64,000 nucleotides of DNA from Natrinema salsiterrestre (GTDB taxonomy: Archaea; Halobacteriota; Halobacteria; Halobacteriales; Natrialbaceae), in the NCBI RefSeq assembly GCF_029502005.1, contig NZ_JAMQOT010000002.1, forward strand, positions 124,001-188,000. The letters are read 5' to 3'. Below are positions 53,976 to 63,124 of this stretch, piece after piece (positions within the stretch are counted from its first letter, which is position 1; each line of letters opens with the position of its first letter). Both the position numbers and the translations under genes were made by a program. Under the pieces are notes generated by a model. That model was not told where the DNA came from. It saw nothing but the letters and a program-made list of their open reading frames with translations, and searched no databases.

Positions 53976-55124
53976 ATGGAGTCCATCGGTGTCGTCGTGA
54001 ACCCGATCGCGGGGATGGGGGGTCGGGTCGGATTGAAAGGGACCGACGGAAAACTCGAGGAGGCTCGCCGGCGCGGTGCCGAACCGCGAGCACCGGATCG
54101 AGCGCGCGAGGCGTTGCGATCGCTGCACCGTCGCGCACCCGACGTCACCGTCTACGCGGCTGCGGGCGTCATGGGCGAACGCGCGGCTCGAGACGCCGGC
54201 TACGAGCCGACCGTCGTCTACGATCCCGCGGATCGAACCGACCGGTCATCCCCGACCGCCAGCGACCCCGCGGCCGCGGACACGACGGCAGCCGATACGC
54301 GGGCGGCCGTCGAGGCGCTGCTCGAGTGCGACGTCGACCTCGTCCTCTTCGTCGGCGGCGACGGGACCGCGGTCGACGTCGCCGCGGTCATCGAGGAGGG
54401 CGACGGCGACACCCCGATGCTCGGCGTCCCGGCGGGCGTCAAGATCTACTCGTCTGTGTTCGGCGTGACGCCGGCGGACACCGGCCGAATCGCCGCCGAG
54501 TTCGATCGCGTCGAACCCCGCGAAGTCAACGATATCGACGAAGACGCGTATCGCGAGGGGGAGGTCAGGACGGAGCTTCGGGCGGTCGTCACCGTCCCCG
54601 TCGCGCCGGCGGTCCAGTCGGGCAAACAGGTCTCGAGCGGCAGCGTCGACTCGCTGGCCGCGGGGTTCGCACGCGAGGTCGAACCCGGTCGAACCTACGT
54701 CTTCGGACCCGGCAGTACGGTCGGCGCGATCGAGCGGGAACTGGGACTCGATCCGTCGCCGCTCGGTGTGGACGTCTGGCGCGCGGGCCCCGAACCGGAC
54801 GACGGCGGGGCAGCGGGGCGCGGAGAACTGCTCGCTCGCGACGCCGCCGAATCGGATATTCTCGAGGTACTCACTGACCCGGTGACGATCGTCGTCTCGC
54901 CGATCGGCGGGCAGGGGTTCATCTTCGGCCGCGGCAATCACCAGATTTCGCCCGCAGTGATCCGGCAAGCGGACGAGATCGCGGTCGTCGCCGCCGGCGA
55001 GAAACTCGACGACATCGATTCGTTGCGCGTCGATACCGACGACGAAGACGTCGACGACCGACTCCGGGGCTGGCTACAGGTCAGGACGGGCCGCTTTACT
55101 ACCCGACTCGTCAACGTCGTCTGA
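53976..55124 (+). CDS. ATP-NAD kinase family protein
   Basis: A 382-residue cytosolic protein with the diacylglycerol/NAD kinase fold. Diagnostic parts are the N-terminal GVVVNPIAGMGGRVGLKGTDG, the catalytic LFVGGDGTAVDVAAV near residues 124-138, GVPAGVKIYSSVFGVTP, and PIGGQGFIFGRGNHQISP. It resembles the archaeal COG3199 branch rather than the classic NadK; the substrate is uncertain. ATG 53976 gives the canonical MESIGVVVNPIAG. It has no obvious operon partner. Confidence 0.85.
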   Translation: MESIGVVVNPIAGMGGRVGLKGTDGKLEEARRRGAEPRAPDRAREALRSLHRRAPDVTVYAAAGVMGERAARDAGYEPTVVYDPADRTDRSSPTASDPAAADTTAADTRAAVEALLECDVDLVLFVGGDGTAVDVAAVIEEGDGDTPMLGVPAGVKIYSSVFGVTPADTGRIAAEFDRVEPREVNDIDEDAYREGEVRTELRAVVTVPVAPAVQSGKQVSSGSVDSLAAGFAREVEPGRTYVFGPGSTVGAIERELGLDPSPLGVDVWRAGPEPDDGGAAGRGELLARDAAESDILEVLTDPVTIVVSPIGGQGFIFGRGNHQISPAVIRQADEIAVVAAGEKLDDIDSLRVDTDDEDVDDRLRGWLQVRTGRFTTRLVNVV

Positions 55125-55273
55125 GGCGGTCCGGACGATCTAGGGACTACCCCAGAGACCCCATTATTTAAGGAGCGGTCCGAGACCGTCACTGAAATCA
55201 ATCATATAACGATTCGTTCTTTGATAATGAGCATATAGTCAAGATTAAGGTCGGGTCGATCCTAGAGCCTCGT

Positions 55274-56305
55274 ATGGAAACGCGGAAAGTGCAACGACTC
55301 GGTCCGTCGACGCTCGCGATGACCCTCCCCGCGGAATGGGCGTCCGAACACGGCGTCGAGAAAGGTGACGAGGTCTCGCTCCGAACCAGCGGGAAGGGGA
55401 CCCTGACCGTCATGCCCGAGTCCGCGAGCTCGGAGGAGACCGAAGCGATCATTCACACCGACGATCTCGACGCCGACGCCGTCGAGCGCGCGATCGTCGC
55501 CCAGTACGTCCTCGGGCGACGCATCATCCGCATCGAGCGCGAGGACGGCGCGCTCGAGTCCGATCACATCAACGCGGTCTACCAGGCCGAAACGCAACTG
55601 ATGGGACTGGGCGTCATCGAGGAGACGCCCGAGAGCATCTCGATCCGCTGTTCGGTCGATCCCGAGGACTTCACGCTCGACAACCTGCTCGAGCGCCTCG
55701 AGCGAACCGGGCAGACGATGCGCGGCGAGGGGATCAAGGCGCTGGCCCACGGCAACCCCGATCTGGCCCAGCGCGCCCTGAACCGCGAACGGCAGGCGAA
55801 CAAGATCTTCGTCCTCCTCCTGCGGCTGATCTTCACGGCCTACCAGAACCCGAACCTCGCGCGAGCCGTCGGCCTCAACACCGGCTTCCCGCTGATCGGC
55901 TACCGCTCGATCGCGAAGAACCTCGAGTTGACCGCCGACAACGGCGAGGACATCGCCGACATCGTCATCGAGACCGAGGGCCACAGCCTCAACGTCGACA
56001 GCTCGGTCATGCGCCAGATCCGAGAGCTGAACGAACTGGTCGACGAGATCACGTCTCGAGCCGTCGAGGCGGCCGTCGAACGCGATTACGACAAGTCCAA
56101 CGAGGTCCGGGCGCTGTTCCACGAGATCTCCGACCTCGAGCAGGAGATCCTCTCGGGGCTCCCGGAGATGGACAACGAGGACCTGCTGCGGGTCCGGGAA
56201 GTGCTCGTCAGCCTCCAGCAGACCGCACAGTACGCGATGCGAAACGCCGAAATCGCGGCGAACCTGGCGCTCAACGAGGAGTCCGAGCACACGACGATCA
56301 AGTGA
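55274..56305 (+). CDS. PhoU-type phosphate uptake regulator with AbrB-like N-terminal domain
   Basis: A 343-residue cytosolic regulator. The N-terminal SpoVT/AbrB-like domain is METRKVQRLGPSTLAMTLPAEWASEHGVEKGDEVSLR (about 1-45). Two PhoU helical repeats follow, with LAQRALNRERQANKIFVLLLRLIFTAYQNPNLA and DKSNEVRALFHEISDLEQEI. The family controls phosphate transport signalling in archaea. The 149-base region upstream is AT-rich with TATTTAAG near 55165 and CATATAAC near 55202 as promoter candidates. Confidence 0.9.
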   Translation: METRKVQRLGPSTLAMTLPAEWASEHGVEKGDEVSLRTSGKGTLTVMPESASSEETEAIIHTDDLDADAVERAIVAQYVLGRRIIRIEREDGALESDHINAVYQAETQLMGLGVIEETPESISIRCSVDPEDFTLDNLLERLERTGQTMRGEGIKALAHGNPDLAQRALNRERQANKIFVLLLRLIFTAYQNPNLARAVGLNTGFPLIGYRSIAKNLELTADNGEDIADIVIETEGHSLNVDSSVMRQIRELNELVDEITSRAVEAAVERDYDKSNEVRALFHEISDLEQEILSGLPEMDNEDLLRVREVLVSLQQTAQYAMRNAEIAANLALNEESEHTTIK

Positions 56306-56439
56306 TCTCCTCGCGAGGGATCGTCGGGCGGTTCTCCGCGGCCCGATCGAGCCGTCAAAGATCCGGGGTTGCCGGCCGCTCGATGTGACTGTTCCTCGGA
56401 ATGAGTGAAGTTAAGAGACCCCACACACAAGCCTCGGGC

Positions 56440-56625
56440 ATGGCTACGGAATCCGAGACGACGGACAAGGGCGTCGGACTGACGCTCGCACTGAGCGCGC
56501 TCGCGGTGATCGGCGCACTGTTGATGCTAACTGGCGCACCGGAGGTGACGGCGGCGTGGGGTTTCGCCGCGGCCGTTCTCTTTAGCTCGCTGGCGGTTGT
56601 CGGCATCCACCTCTACTGGGAGTGA
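56440..56625 (+). CDS. Small two-helix membrane protein (probably DUF7525)
   Basis: A 61-residue membrane protein. ATG 56440 (MATESETTDKGVG) is chosen because the 13-residue upstream extension does not fit. Two hydrophobic helices follow: VGLTLALSALAVIGALLMLTG and TAAWGFAAAVLFSSLAVVGIHLYW. I recall haloarchaeal DUF7525 proteins of this pattern, function unknown. It is 95 bases upstream of the HTH gene. Confidence 0.7.
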   Translation: MATESETTDKGVGLTLALSALAVIGALLMLTGAPEVTAAWGFAAAVLFSSLAVVGIHLYWE

Positions 56626-56720
56626 CGTCCGACGCGATGGATCGCACTGGCGGCACCGAGCAGTGCCGTATCCGCCGTCAAGAGTTAAGACCACTGACCA
56701 CCTAGGCCGACGCACGGACG

Positions 56721-56945
56721 ATGACCGACTACTCCGACGAAGAGCAGCGAATTCTCTCGTATCTCCGCGAGAGTGCCGCCCGCGGCGAGCAGTACTTCCG
56801 GTCGAAAAACATCGCGGACGCGATCGGACTCTCGTCGAAACAGGTCGGCGTTCGCCTCCCCCACCTCGCGGAGAAAGCAGACGAAGTCGACATCGAAAAA
56901 TGGGGCCGAGCTCGGTCGACGACCTGGAAAGTGACGATCAGTTAA
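56721..56945 (+). CDS. Small winged-helix protein (probably DUF7123)
   Basis: A 74-residue DNA-binding-like protein. The helix-turn-helix spans most of the length: EEQRILSYLRESAARGEQYFRSKNIADAIGLSSKQVGVRLPHLAEKADEVDIEKWGRARSTTWKVTIS, with a clear recognition helix and a wing strand at the end. It is a typical small haloarchaeal regulator of the DUF7123 type; the target is unknown. Confidence 0.75.
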   Translation: MTDYSDEEQRILSYLRESAARGEQYFRSKNIADAIGLSSKQVGVRLPHLAEKADEVDIEKWGRARSTTWKVTIS

Positions 56946-57076
56946 TCGAGGTCGACGAAGCGACCGCCCACGTCTTCCCCCGCCCGGTCGGTGCGCCGAT
57001 CAGCACCGCTCGGACGGGAGCGGGCTATCGCCCGCGGTCCACGGTCTTTTTATCCGACAATCGCTCACGTACGGGC

Positions 57077-57511
57077 ATGACTGTACGGGTCGACCGGTCG
57101 TTCGACGTGGCGGCGCCGCCCGAGCGGGTCTGGGAGTTCATCGCCGATCCGGAAAACCGCGCCCGGGCGATCAGTGTCGTTCAGGAGTTCTCGGTGGACG
57201 ATCCGGAGGGGCGGCGCGTCACCTGGCAGGTGAAACTCCCGATTCCGCTCGTCCGAAAGACGGTGACCGTAAACACCGAAGACGTCACGCGGCGACCGCC
57301 GGAGTACGTCAAATTCGTCGGGAAATCCAAAGTCATGACCGTCACCGGCGAACACGAGATCGTCGAGACCGACGACGGGACCCGCCTCGAGAATCACTTC
57401 GTCGTCGACGGCAAGCTGCCGGGCGTCGAGAAGTTCTTCAAACGCAATCTCGATTCGGAACTCGAGAACCTCCAGCGCGCGCTCGAGCGGGACGTGCAGA
57501 CGACACAGTAA
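57077..57511 (+). CDS. SRPBCC family protein
   Basis: A 144-residue START-like fold. ATG 57077 (MTVRVDRSFDVAAPPERVWEFIADPENRAR) gives the canonical first strand and helix. Further parts are RRVTWQVKLPIPLVRKTVTVNTEDVTRRPPEYVKFVGK, EHEIVETDDGTRLENHFVVDGKLPGVEKFFKRNLDSELENLQRALE. It probably binds a hydrophobic ligand; no substrate is known. A TTTTTATCC element about 30 bases upstream is the likely TATA box. The nitrilase gene follows after 27 bases. Confidence 0.82.
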   Translation: MTVRVDRSFDVAAPPERVWEFIADPENRARAISVVQEFSVDDPEGRRVTWQVKLPIPLVRKTVTVNTEDVTRRPPEYVKFVGKSKVMTVTGEHEIVETDDGTRLENHFVVDGKLPGVEKFFKRNLDSELENLQRALERDVQTTQ

Positions 57512-57538
57512 CGGTGGTTGGGTGGCCACAGTGTGAAC

Positions 57539-58384
57539 ATGGCAGACGACGCGGATACCGACGGCGACGCCGGTGACTCACTCACGCTCGCGCTCGCACA
57601 GATTCAGGTCGAAGCCGGCGAGATCGAGGCGAACGTCGACCGGGCGCTCGAGGCGATATCCCGGGCCGCCGACCGCGGCGCGGACCTGGTCGCGCTGCCG
57701 GAACTGTTCAACGTGGGCTACTTCGCGTTCGACCTCTACGCGCGCAACGCGGAGCCGTTCGCCGGCGAGACCTTCACGAGGCTCCGAGCGGCGGCGGCCG
57801 ACCACGATATCGCCGTCCTCGCGGGCAGCATCGTCGAGGACCTCGCGGCGACCGAAACGGTCGCGACGCCCGGGGACGAGGGGCTCGCGAACACCGCCGC
57901 GCTGTTCGACGCCGAGGGCGAGTGTCGCCTCGTCTATCGCAAACGGCACCTGTTCGGCTACGAATCGGCCGAGTCCCAGCTGCTCGTTCCCGGCGAACGG
58001 CTCGAGACGGCGACGATCGGCGACTTCACCGTCGGCGTGACGACCTGCTACGACCTTCGATTCCCCGAACTCTACCGACGATTGGTCGACGACGGCGTCG
58101 AACTGGTCCTCGTCCCGAGCGCGTGGCCCTACCCGCGCATCGAACACTGGAAGACGCTCTCGCGAGCCCGCGCGATCGAGAACCAGGCGTACGTGGCGAC
58201 GATCAACGGCTCCGGTGAGTTCGACGACGCCACGCTACTCGGTCGCTCGAGCGTCTACGACCCGTGGGGCGTCTCGCTGGCCTCGAGCGGCGACGAGCCG
58301 GCGCTGGTCACGGCCGAACTCGAGCCGGACGCGGTCGCGGACGTTCGGGAGGAGTTTCCGGCGCTGCGAGATCGTCGGCTGTAA
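57539..58384 (+). CDS. Carbon-nitrogen hydrolase (nitrilase superfamily)
   Basis: A 281-residue amidase-type enzyme. The catalytic triad is visible: Glu in LVALPELFNVGY (about residue 60), Lys in RLVYRKRHLFG (about 140) and Cys in GVTTCYDLRFPELYR (about 170). It would hydrolyse an amide, carbamoyl or similar C-N bond; the specific substrate is not readable. An acidic 14-residue leader precedes the core. The start ATG 57539 is 27 bases after the SRPBCC gene stop, so co-transcription is likely. Confidence 0.9.
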   Translation: MADDADTDGDAGDSLTLALAQIQVEAGEIEANVDRALEAISRAADRGADLVALPELFNVGYFAFDLYARNAEPFAGETFTRLRAAAADHDIAVLAGSIVEDLAATETVATPGDEGLANTAALFDAEGECRLVYRKRHLFGYESAESQLLVPGERLETATIGDFTVGVTTCYDLRFPELYRRLVDDGVELVLVPSAWPYPRIEHWKTLSRARAIENQAYVATINGSGEFDDATLLGRSSVYDPWGVSLASSGDEPALVTAELEPDAVADVREEFPALRDRRL

Positions 58385-58636
58385 CGGCCACGGTATCGCG
58401 GTCACGTTCCGGACGCCGACCGCTGACTTTTTACTTCGCCATGTCTTTGTTACCGATGCCGGCACAGGCGCTTTTCACGTCTACCCGGCATAGCGCGTCG
58501 CTCCGGCCCGTCGCGCGCTCGGTTCCCGGGAACCGAGCGACCACACCCGCGCCCGTCTCCTCGCCTCGTCCCACCTTTCGTCTCGATTTCAGTGATGGTC
58601 GCTCGAGAGAGCGCCGCTCGGCGATCTCCCTCGCCG

Positions 58637-59395
58637 CTAGAACGGGAAGCCGCCGTAGCGGAGGTAGACCATATCGAGGATCAAGAGCAACTGGAAGAAC
58701 CCCTGCACGCCGCCGAGCATCGCGTTCTGTTTGCCGATCGCGGCGATGACCGAGTGATCCGGGTTCGCCGACCGCATTTCCCTGTACATTCGGAGTTCGC
58801 CGGGCAGCAGGAAGCCGAAGCCTTGCACGGAGAGGATCGTCACGATGCCGAGCGCGACGGCGACCGTCGGTTCGGTCATCGCGAACTCGCCCGCGGTGGA
58901 CGCGACCCAGACCAGCGAACCGACGGTCGCGAGGGCGAAGGGGGCCTGCCAGCGCCGATCGCGCCACGCGTTCAATCGCCACCCGAGGAGCAGGAGGATC
59001 GGAATCAGGTTCGCCGCGGTAAACAGCGCCAACCACGGTTCAGCGTGCGGGAAAATCTCGATCCGCTGGGCGAGCGTGATGCCGCCCGCGATGGTGACGA
59101 ACGCCAGCGACGGGAGCAGAAACGCCGTCTTCGGCGTGAGACGCTGGAAGACGGCCGAACTCTGCTCGTCGTCGAGCCCGCCGATGACCGGCCCGAGTAC
59201 GGCCCCAATGAAGATGTCGATGCCCGTCCAGAGGACCCCGGCCATCACGTGGACGTACGTGTGTTGCTCGACCGTTGCGATCGTCAGCGCGTAGCCGAGT
59301 GCGGCCACCGGAAGCAACACGACGGCCGCGGCGAAGGCCGGATTCGCCCGCTCACCCATTCCCCTGATCGTTCCGCGAACGGTCGCCGTCGACAT
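58637..59395 (-). CDS. Six-to-seven-helix membrane protein, DUF2269-like
   Basis: A 252-residue integral membrane protein. Conserved-looking residues include EQHTYVHVMAGVLWTGIDIFIGAVLGPVIGGLD near residues 43-75 with a His and Trp-Thr-Gly motif common to small cytochrome/heme-related or DUF2269-type membrane proteins, and AVALGIVTILSVQGFGFLLPGELRMYREM. A CTATTTG element about 30 bases before ATG 59395 fits a leaderless start. The function is unknown. The 252-base gap on its 3' side shows nothing further. Confidence 0.7.
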   Translation of the reverse strand: MSTATVRGTIRGMGERANPAFAAAVVLLPVAALGYALTIATVEQHTYVHVMAGVLWTGIDIFIGAVLGPVIGGLDDEQSSAVFQRLTPKTAFLLPSLAFVTIAGGITLAQRIEIFPHAEPWLALFTAANLIPILLLLGWRLNAWRDRRWQAPFALATVGSLVWVASTAGEFAMTEPTVAVALGIVTILSVQGFGFLLPGELRMYREMRSANPDHSVIAAIGKQNAMLGGVQGFFQLLLILDMVYLRYGGFPF

Positions 59396-59524
59396 GTATG
59401 CTTGTTAGATTTTACCACTGACAAATAGATGATGGCCGTCGATCACCTGCGACCTGATGCACCTCAGTGTCCCAGTATCGAATTACACCAGTGCTCGAGG
59501 GAGGTCACCGTTCCGCTCGAACCC

Positions 59525-60715
59525 TTACCGATCCCGCTCGACGGTTTCGCCGGGGCGGGTAGTCACACCGGACTCGAGTTTCAGGCCGGGCGTCAGACTC
59601 GTGTTGATACCGGTCTTCGCCCCGTCACCGGCGACGACCCCGAACTTCCGGCGCCCCGTCGTGACGCGCTCGCCCTTGACGGTGAATTTGATATCCGCAT
59701 CGTCGTGTCTGAGGTTCGCGACGTTCGTCCCCGCACCGAGGTTGACGTCTCGCCCGAGAACGCTGTCGCCGACGTAGGAGAGGTGACTGACCGACGTCCC
59801 GCGCGAAACCACGCTGTTCTTGATCTCGACGGCGTGACCGACCTCCGCATCAGGTCCGACCAGCGTCGCGCCCCGCACGTAGGCGTTCGGCCCGACGTCC
59901 GCACCCTCGCGGATCAGCGCCGGTCCCTCGATCACGACGCCCGGCTCGACCGTCGCGCCGTCCTCGACGACGACGTCGCCCTCGAGCGTCGCGTCCTCGC
60001 TCACGTCGCCGTCGATTCGCCGGTCGAGGTCCGCGAGTTTCCACTCGTTGGCTTCGAGTAACTCCCAGGGGCGGCCGACGTCGAGCCACCGCTCGAGGGT
60101 GACGGGCGTCATCTCGTAGGCCTCGATGACCCGCGCGACGACGTCGGTGATCTCGTGTTCGCCGCGCTCGCTCGCGGGCACCTCGAGCCACTCGCGGGCC
60201 TCGGCCGGGAATGCGTACGCGCCGGCGTTGGCGAGGTTCGTCGGCGGCTCGGCGGGTTTCTCGACGATTCCCGTTACGTAGTCGCCGCCGCTCTCGTCGG
60301 TGCTGAGAACGCCGTAATTGCTCGGCTCGTCGACCTCGATCGCGCAGACGGCCGGGCACGCCTCGAACAGCCGATCGATAGCGGCCTGATCGTAGAGATT
60401 GTCGCCGTTGAGGACGGCGAAGGGGCCGTCGAGGTGGGCTCGAGCGGCGTTGACGGCGTCGGCGGTTCCGGTCTGTTCGTCCTGAACGGCGTAGGAGACC
60501 GGAGTACCACGGTATTCGGAACCGAAGTAGTCGCGAACCGTCTCGCCTTCGTAGCCGATCACGAGGACGATTTCGTCGGCGCCTGCGGTGATCGCCGCGT
60601 CGACGGTGTGTGCCACGAGCGGCCGATCGGCGACCGGGAGCATCGGCTTCGGAACCGACTCCGACAGTGGTCGCATCCGTGTCCCCTGGCCCGCCGCGAG
60701 AACGACTGCCTTCAT
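59525..60715 (-). CDS. glmU: Bifunctional GlmU-type nucleotidyltransferase/acetyltransferase
   Basis: A 396-residue protein predicted to make UDP-N-acetylglucosamine. The N-terminal nucleotidyltransferase domain has VVLAAGQGTRMRPLSESVPKPMLPV and VLNGDNLY, with the metal Asp. From about residue 235 a left-handed beta-helix acetyltransferase domain follows (GDVSEDATLEGDVVVEDGATVEPGVVIEGPALIREGADVGPNAYVRGATLVGPDAEVGHAVEIKNSVV), ending in the hexapeptide repeats. Related enzymes use other sugars, so the exact nucleotide sugar is likely, not proven. Confidence 0.88.
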   Translation of the reverse strand: MKAVVLAAGQGTRMRPLSESVPKPMLPVADRPLVAHTVDAAITAGADEIVLVIGYEGETVRDYFGSEYRGTPVSYAVQDEQTGTADAVNAARAHLDGPFAVLNGDNLYDQAAIDRLFEACPAVCAIEVDEPSNYGVLSTDESGGDYVTGIVEKPAEPPTNLANAGAYAFPAEAREWLEVPASERGEHEITDVVARVIEAYEMTPVTLERWLDVGRPWELLEANEWKLADLDRRIDGDVSEDATLEGDVVVEDGATVEPGVVIEGPALIREGADVGPNAYVRGATLVGPDAEVGHAVEIKNSVVSRGTSVSHLSYVGDSVLGRDVNLGAGTNVANLRHDDADIKFTVKGERVTTGRRKFGVVAGDGAKTGINTSLTPGLKLESGVTTRPGETVERDR

Positions 60716-60823
60716 GTACTCGCCCCTTCCACGAATCGCCGGATAAGCGATTCGTTCGCGAGTAGAAACTGAGACTCGAGCGGGAACGAGACAGCGGCGT
60801 CGTCGCTCGCCCGACGGGACCGA

Positions 60824-62365
60824 TCAGTCGTCGCCGTCGCTCGAGGTCTTGATGTCCGCCGACAGCCCCTGTGCCATCTCGATCTCTGTCGAGTTGTTCA
60901 GCGTCCAGGCGGTGCGCTCGGTGACGGCCTCGATGGCCTCGCGCGCGCTCGGGTAGCCGTTGCCGGACTTCTTGACGCCGCCGAAGGGAAGCTGGACCTC
61001 GGCACCGATACACGGCAGGTTCGCGTACGCGAGGCCGAGGTCGGCGCGGTCGCGGAAGTAGTTGATCTGGCGGTAGTCTTCGGAGATGATCGCCCCGGCG
61101 AGGCCGTACGGCGTGTCGTTGTGAATGTCGACCGCGTCCTCGATATCGCCCGAGTACTCGAGCAGGGCGACGTGCGGGCCGAAACACTCCTCGTTCAGAC
61201 AGCGCAGATCGGACTCGTAGTCGATCTCGTAGACGAACGGGCCGACCCAGTGGCCGTCTCCGTGACCGTCTGGGATCTCGCTGTCCTCGAGTTCGAACCG
61301 ATCGACGAGGACGGTCGCGCCTTCCTCGCGGGCGAGGTCGTTATGCCGGCTGATCTTCTCGACGTGCTCGGCCTCGATGGCCGGCCCCATGAACGTGTCC
61401 TCCTCGAGCGGATCGCCGACGGCGATGTCCTCGGCGATGTCGACGAATCGCTCTTTGAACTCGTCGTAGACGTCTTCGTGGACGATCAGGCGCTCGCTCG
61501 AGACGCAGCGCTGGCCGGTCGTCTTGAAGCTCGACATCACCGCCGAGTGGACGGCGAGGTCCAGATCGGCTTCCTCGGTGATGACGATCCCGTTCTTGCC
61601 GCCCATCTCGCAGGCCGCGAGCTTGCCGGGTTCGCCGCCGACCTTGCTTGCGATCTCGTGGCCGACCTCCGCGGAGCCGGTGAAGAGGACGGTGTCGACG
61701 CGTCCGTCGTCCGAGAGCGCCGCACCGGCGTCGCCGAAGCCCTGGACCATGTTGAAGACGCCGTCCGGGATGCCGGCGTCTTCGAACATCTCGGCGATGA
61801 TCTGCCCGCACCACGGCGTCTGCTCGGCCGGCTTCCAGACGACGGTATTCCCCTCGACGAGGGCGATCGCCATGTGCCAGAAGGGGATCGCGACCGGGAA
61901 GTTCCAGGGCGTGATACAGCCGACGACGCCCCGCGGTTTGCGCCGCATGTACGCGTCCTTGCCCGCGACCTCGGAGGGGACCAGATCGCCGTGGGGATGT
62001 CGTGCGTTGCCCGCCGCCCACTCGACCATGTGCCAGGCCTCGGTGACGTCGGCTTTCCCCTCCGAAATCTCCTTGCCGCACTCCTTCGAGACGATCTCCC
62101 CGAGTTCCTCGTGTCGCTCCCGCAGCTCGTGATAGATGTCCCAGAGGTACTCCGCGCGGTCGATGTACGACAGGGAGCGCCACTCGTCGAAGGCGTCCTC
62201 GGCCGCCTCGAGCGCCGCGTCGACGTCGGCCGCCGTCCCGCGCTGGAAGGTCGCCAGCGTCTCACCCGTCGCGGGGTTCTCGCTCTCGAACGTCTCTTCC
62301 GCAGTGTCAGTCCACTCGCCGCCGATGTAGTGGCCGTGTACCTGTTCGGTGATTTGCTGACTCAT
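60824..62365 (-). CDS. Aldehyde dehydrogenase family protein
   Basis: A 513-residue NAD(P)-dependent enzyme. The catalytic Cys is in TTGQRCVSSERLIV (about residue 290) and the general-base Glu in ACEMGGKNGIV (about 256), with the Rossmann GSAEVGHEIASKV. Upstream, PWNFPVAIPFWHMAIALVEGNTVVWKPAEQTP is the substrate-channel region. Length is usual. Haloarchaeal relatives include semialdehyde dehydrogenases of sugar pathways; the substrate is not determined. It is 108 bases from glmU on the same strand and has no gene partner in the window. Confidence 0.9.
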   Translation of the reverse strand: MSQQITEQVHGHYIGGEWTDTAEETFESENPATGETLATFQRGTAADVDAALEAAEDAFDEWRSLSYIDRAEYLWDIYHELRERHEELGEIVSKECGKEISEGKADVTEAWHMVEWAAGNARHPHGDLVPSEVAGKDAYMRRKPRGVVGCITPWNFPVAIPFWHMAIALVEGNTVVWKPAEQTPWCGQIIAEMFEDAGIPDGVFNMVQGFGDAGAALSDDGRVDTVLFTGSAEVGHEIASKVGGEPGKLAACEMGGKNGIVITEEADLDLAVHSAVMSSFKTTGQRCVSSERLIVHEDVYDEFKERFVDIAEDIAVGDPLEEDTFMGPAIEAEHVEKISRHNDLAREEGATVLVDRFELEDSEIPDGHGDGHWVGPFVYEIDYESDLRCLNEECFGPHVALLEYSGDIEDAVDIHNDTPYGLAGAIISEDYRQINYFRDRADLGLAYANLPCIGAEVQLPFGGVKKSGNGYPSAREAIEAVTERTAWTLNNSTEIEMAQGLSADIKTSSDGDD

Positions 62366-62519
62366 ACTCGGACGGACGACGGGAACTGTGAAAAATCATA
62401 CTGGTCGTTTACAGATTTCGAGTGAATTACCGAGTTTGTGACACTGTACCAGTCGATTCGTCCATCGACACCGCTGGCAGGTCGACGTATGTATGAACGC
62501 GAAAGTGAGCCGCGCCGTC

Positions 62520-63041
62520 CTATCGGTCCTCCTCCTCACCGCGATCTTTCGTCACGGTTCGGTCGCCCTCCGGCGGGGCCTGCTCGGTATCCGGGTGCCG
62601 CTCCCCACCTGACTCGGTCATCCCTTCCTCCGACGGCTCGAGACCCTCTCCCGTCCGGCCCTCCGCATCCGCCGCCGGTTCGTCCGGCGTCCCGGAGGGC
62701 GGTCCCATGGTCCGCTGCTCGTCGCCGTCGTCCTGCTGTTCCGTGCTCTCGGTTCGCTCGATGACGGGATCGGTACCCGCCTCGGCCGGTTCGTCCGGCG
62801 ACGATCGGTCGTCTTCGAGCCGTATCGTCGTCTCGGTGATCTCGCTCACGGCGCTCGCGCCCATCGGGACGATATCCTCGTCGGTCTCCCACTCGAGGAT
62901 CGCTCGTATCGTATCCCTCGCGTCGTCGTTCGCGTCGACGTACGCCGTGTCCGGCTCGGTCAGTTTGACGGTGCCGAGCGGGTCGCCGCTCGCGGTTTCG
63001 ACCCGCTTGCCGACGTCGTCGTCGGTGAACGGTGGGCACAT
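62520..63041 (-). CDS. PRC-barrel-like protein with long acidic tail
   Basis: A 173-residue cytosolic protein. The N-terminal 75 residues have the PRC-barrel pattern: FTDDDVGKRVETASGDPLGTVKLTEPDTAYVDAND and later ITETTIRLEDD. The remaining 100 residues are a low-complexity tail of Asp, Glu, Pro, Gly and Ser. Haloarchaeal PRC-barrel proteins of this type are common but have no known role. It is 83 bases downstream of the RIO-like kinase gene. Confidence 0.65.
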   Translation of the reverse strand: MCPPFTDDDVGKRVETASGDPLGTVKLTEPDTAYVDANDDARDTIRAILEWETDEDIVPMGASAVSEITETTIRLEDDRSSPDEPAEAGTDPVIERTESTEQQDDGDEQRTMGPPSGTPDEPAADAEGRTGEGLEPSEEGMTESGGERHPDTEQAPPEGDRTVTKDRGEEEDR

Positions 63042-63124
63042 GCGCGGCCGTAGCGCTCCCTCGCGAAAGCGCGTGGTGCCTGCACTGGCCTGTCGGACGG
63101 CGACCGATCGCCGTCCGATTCCGG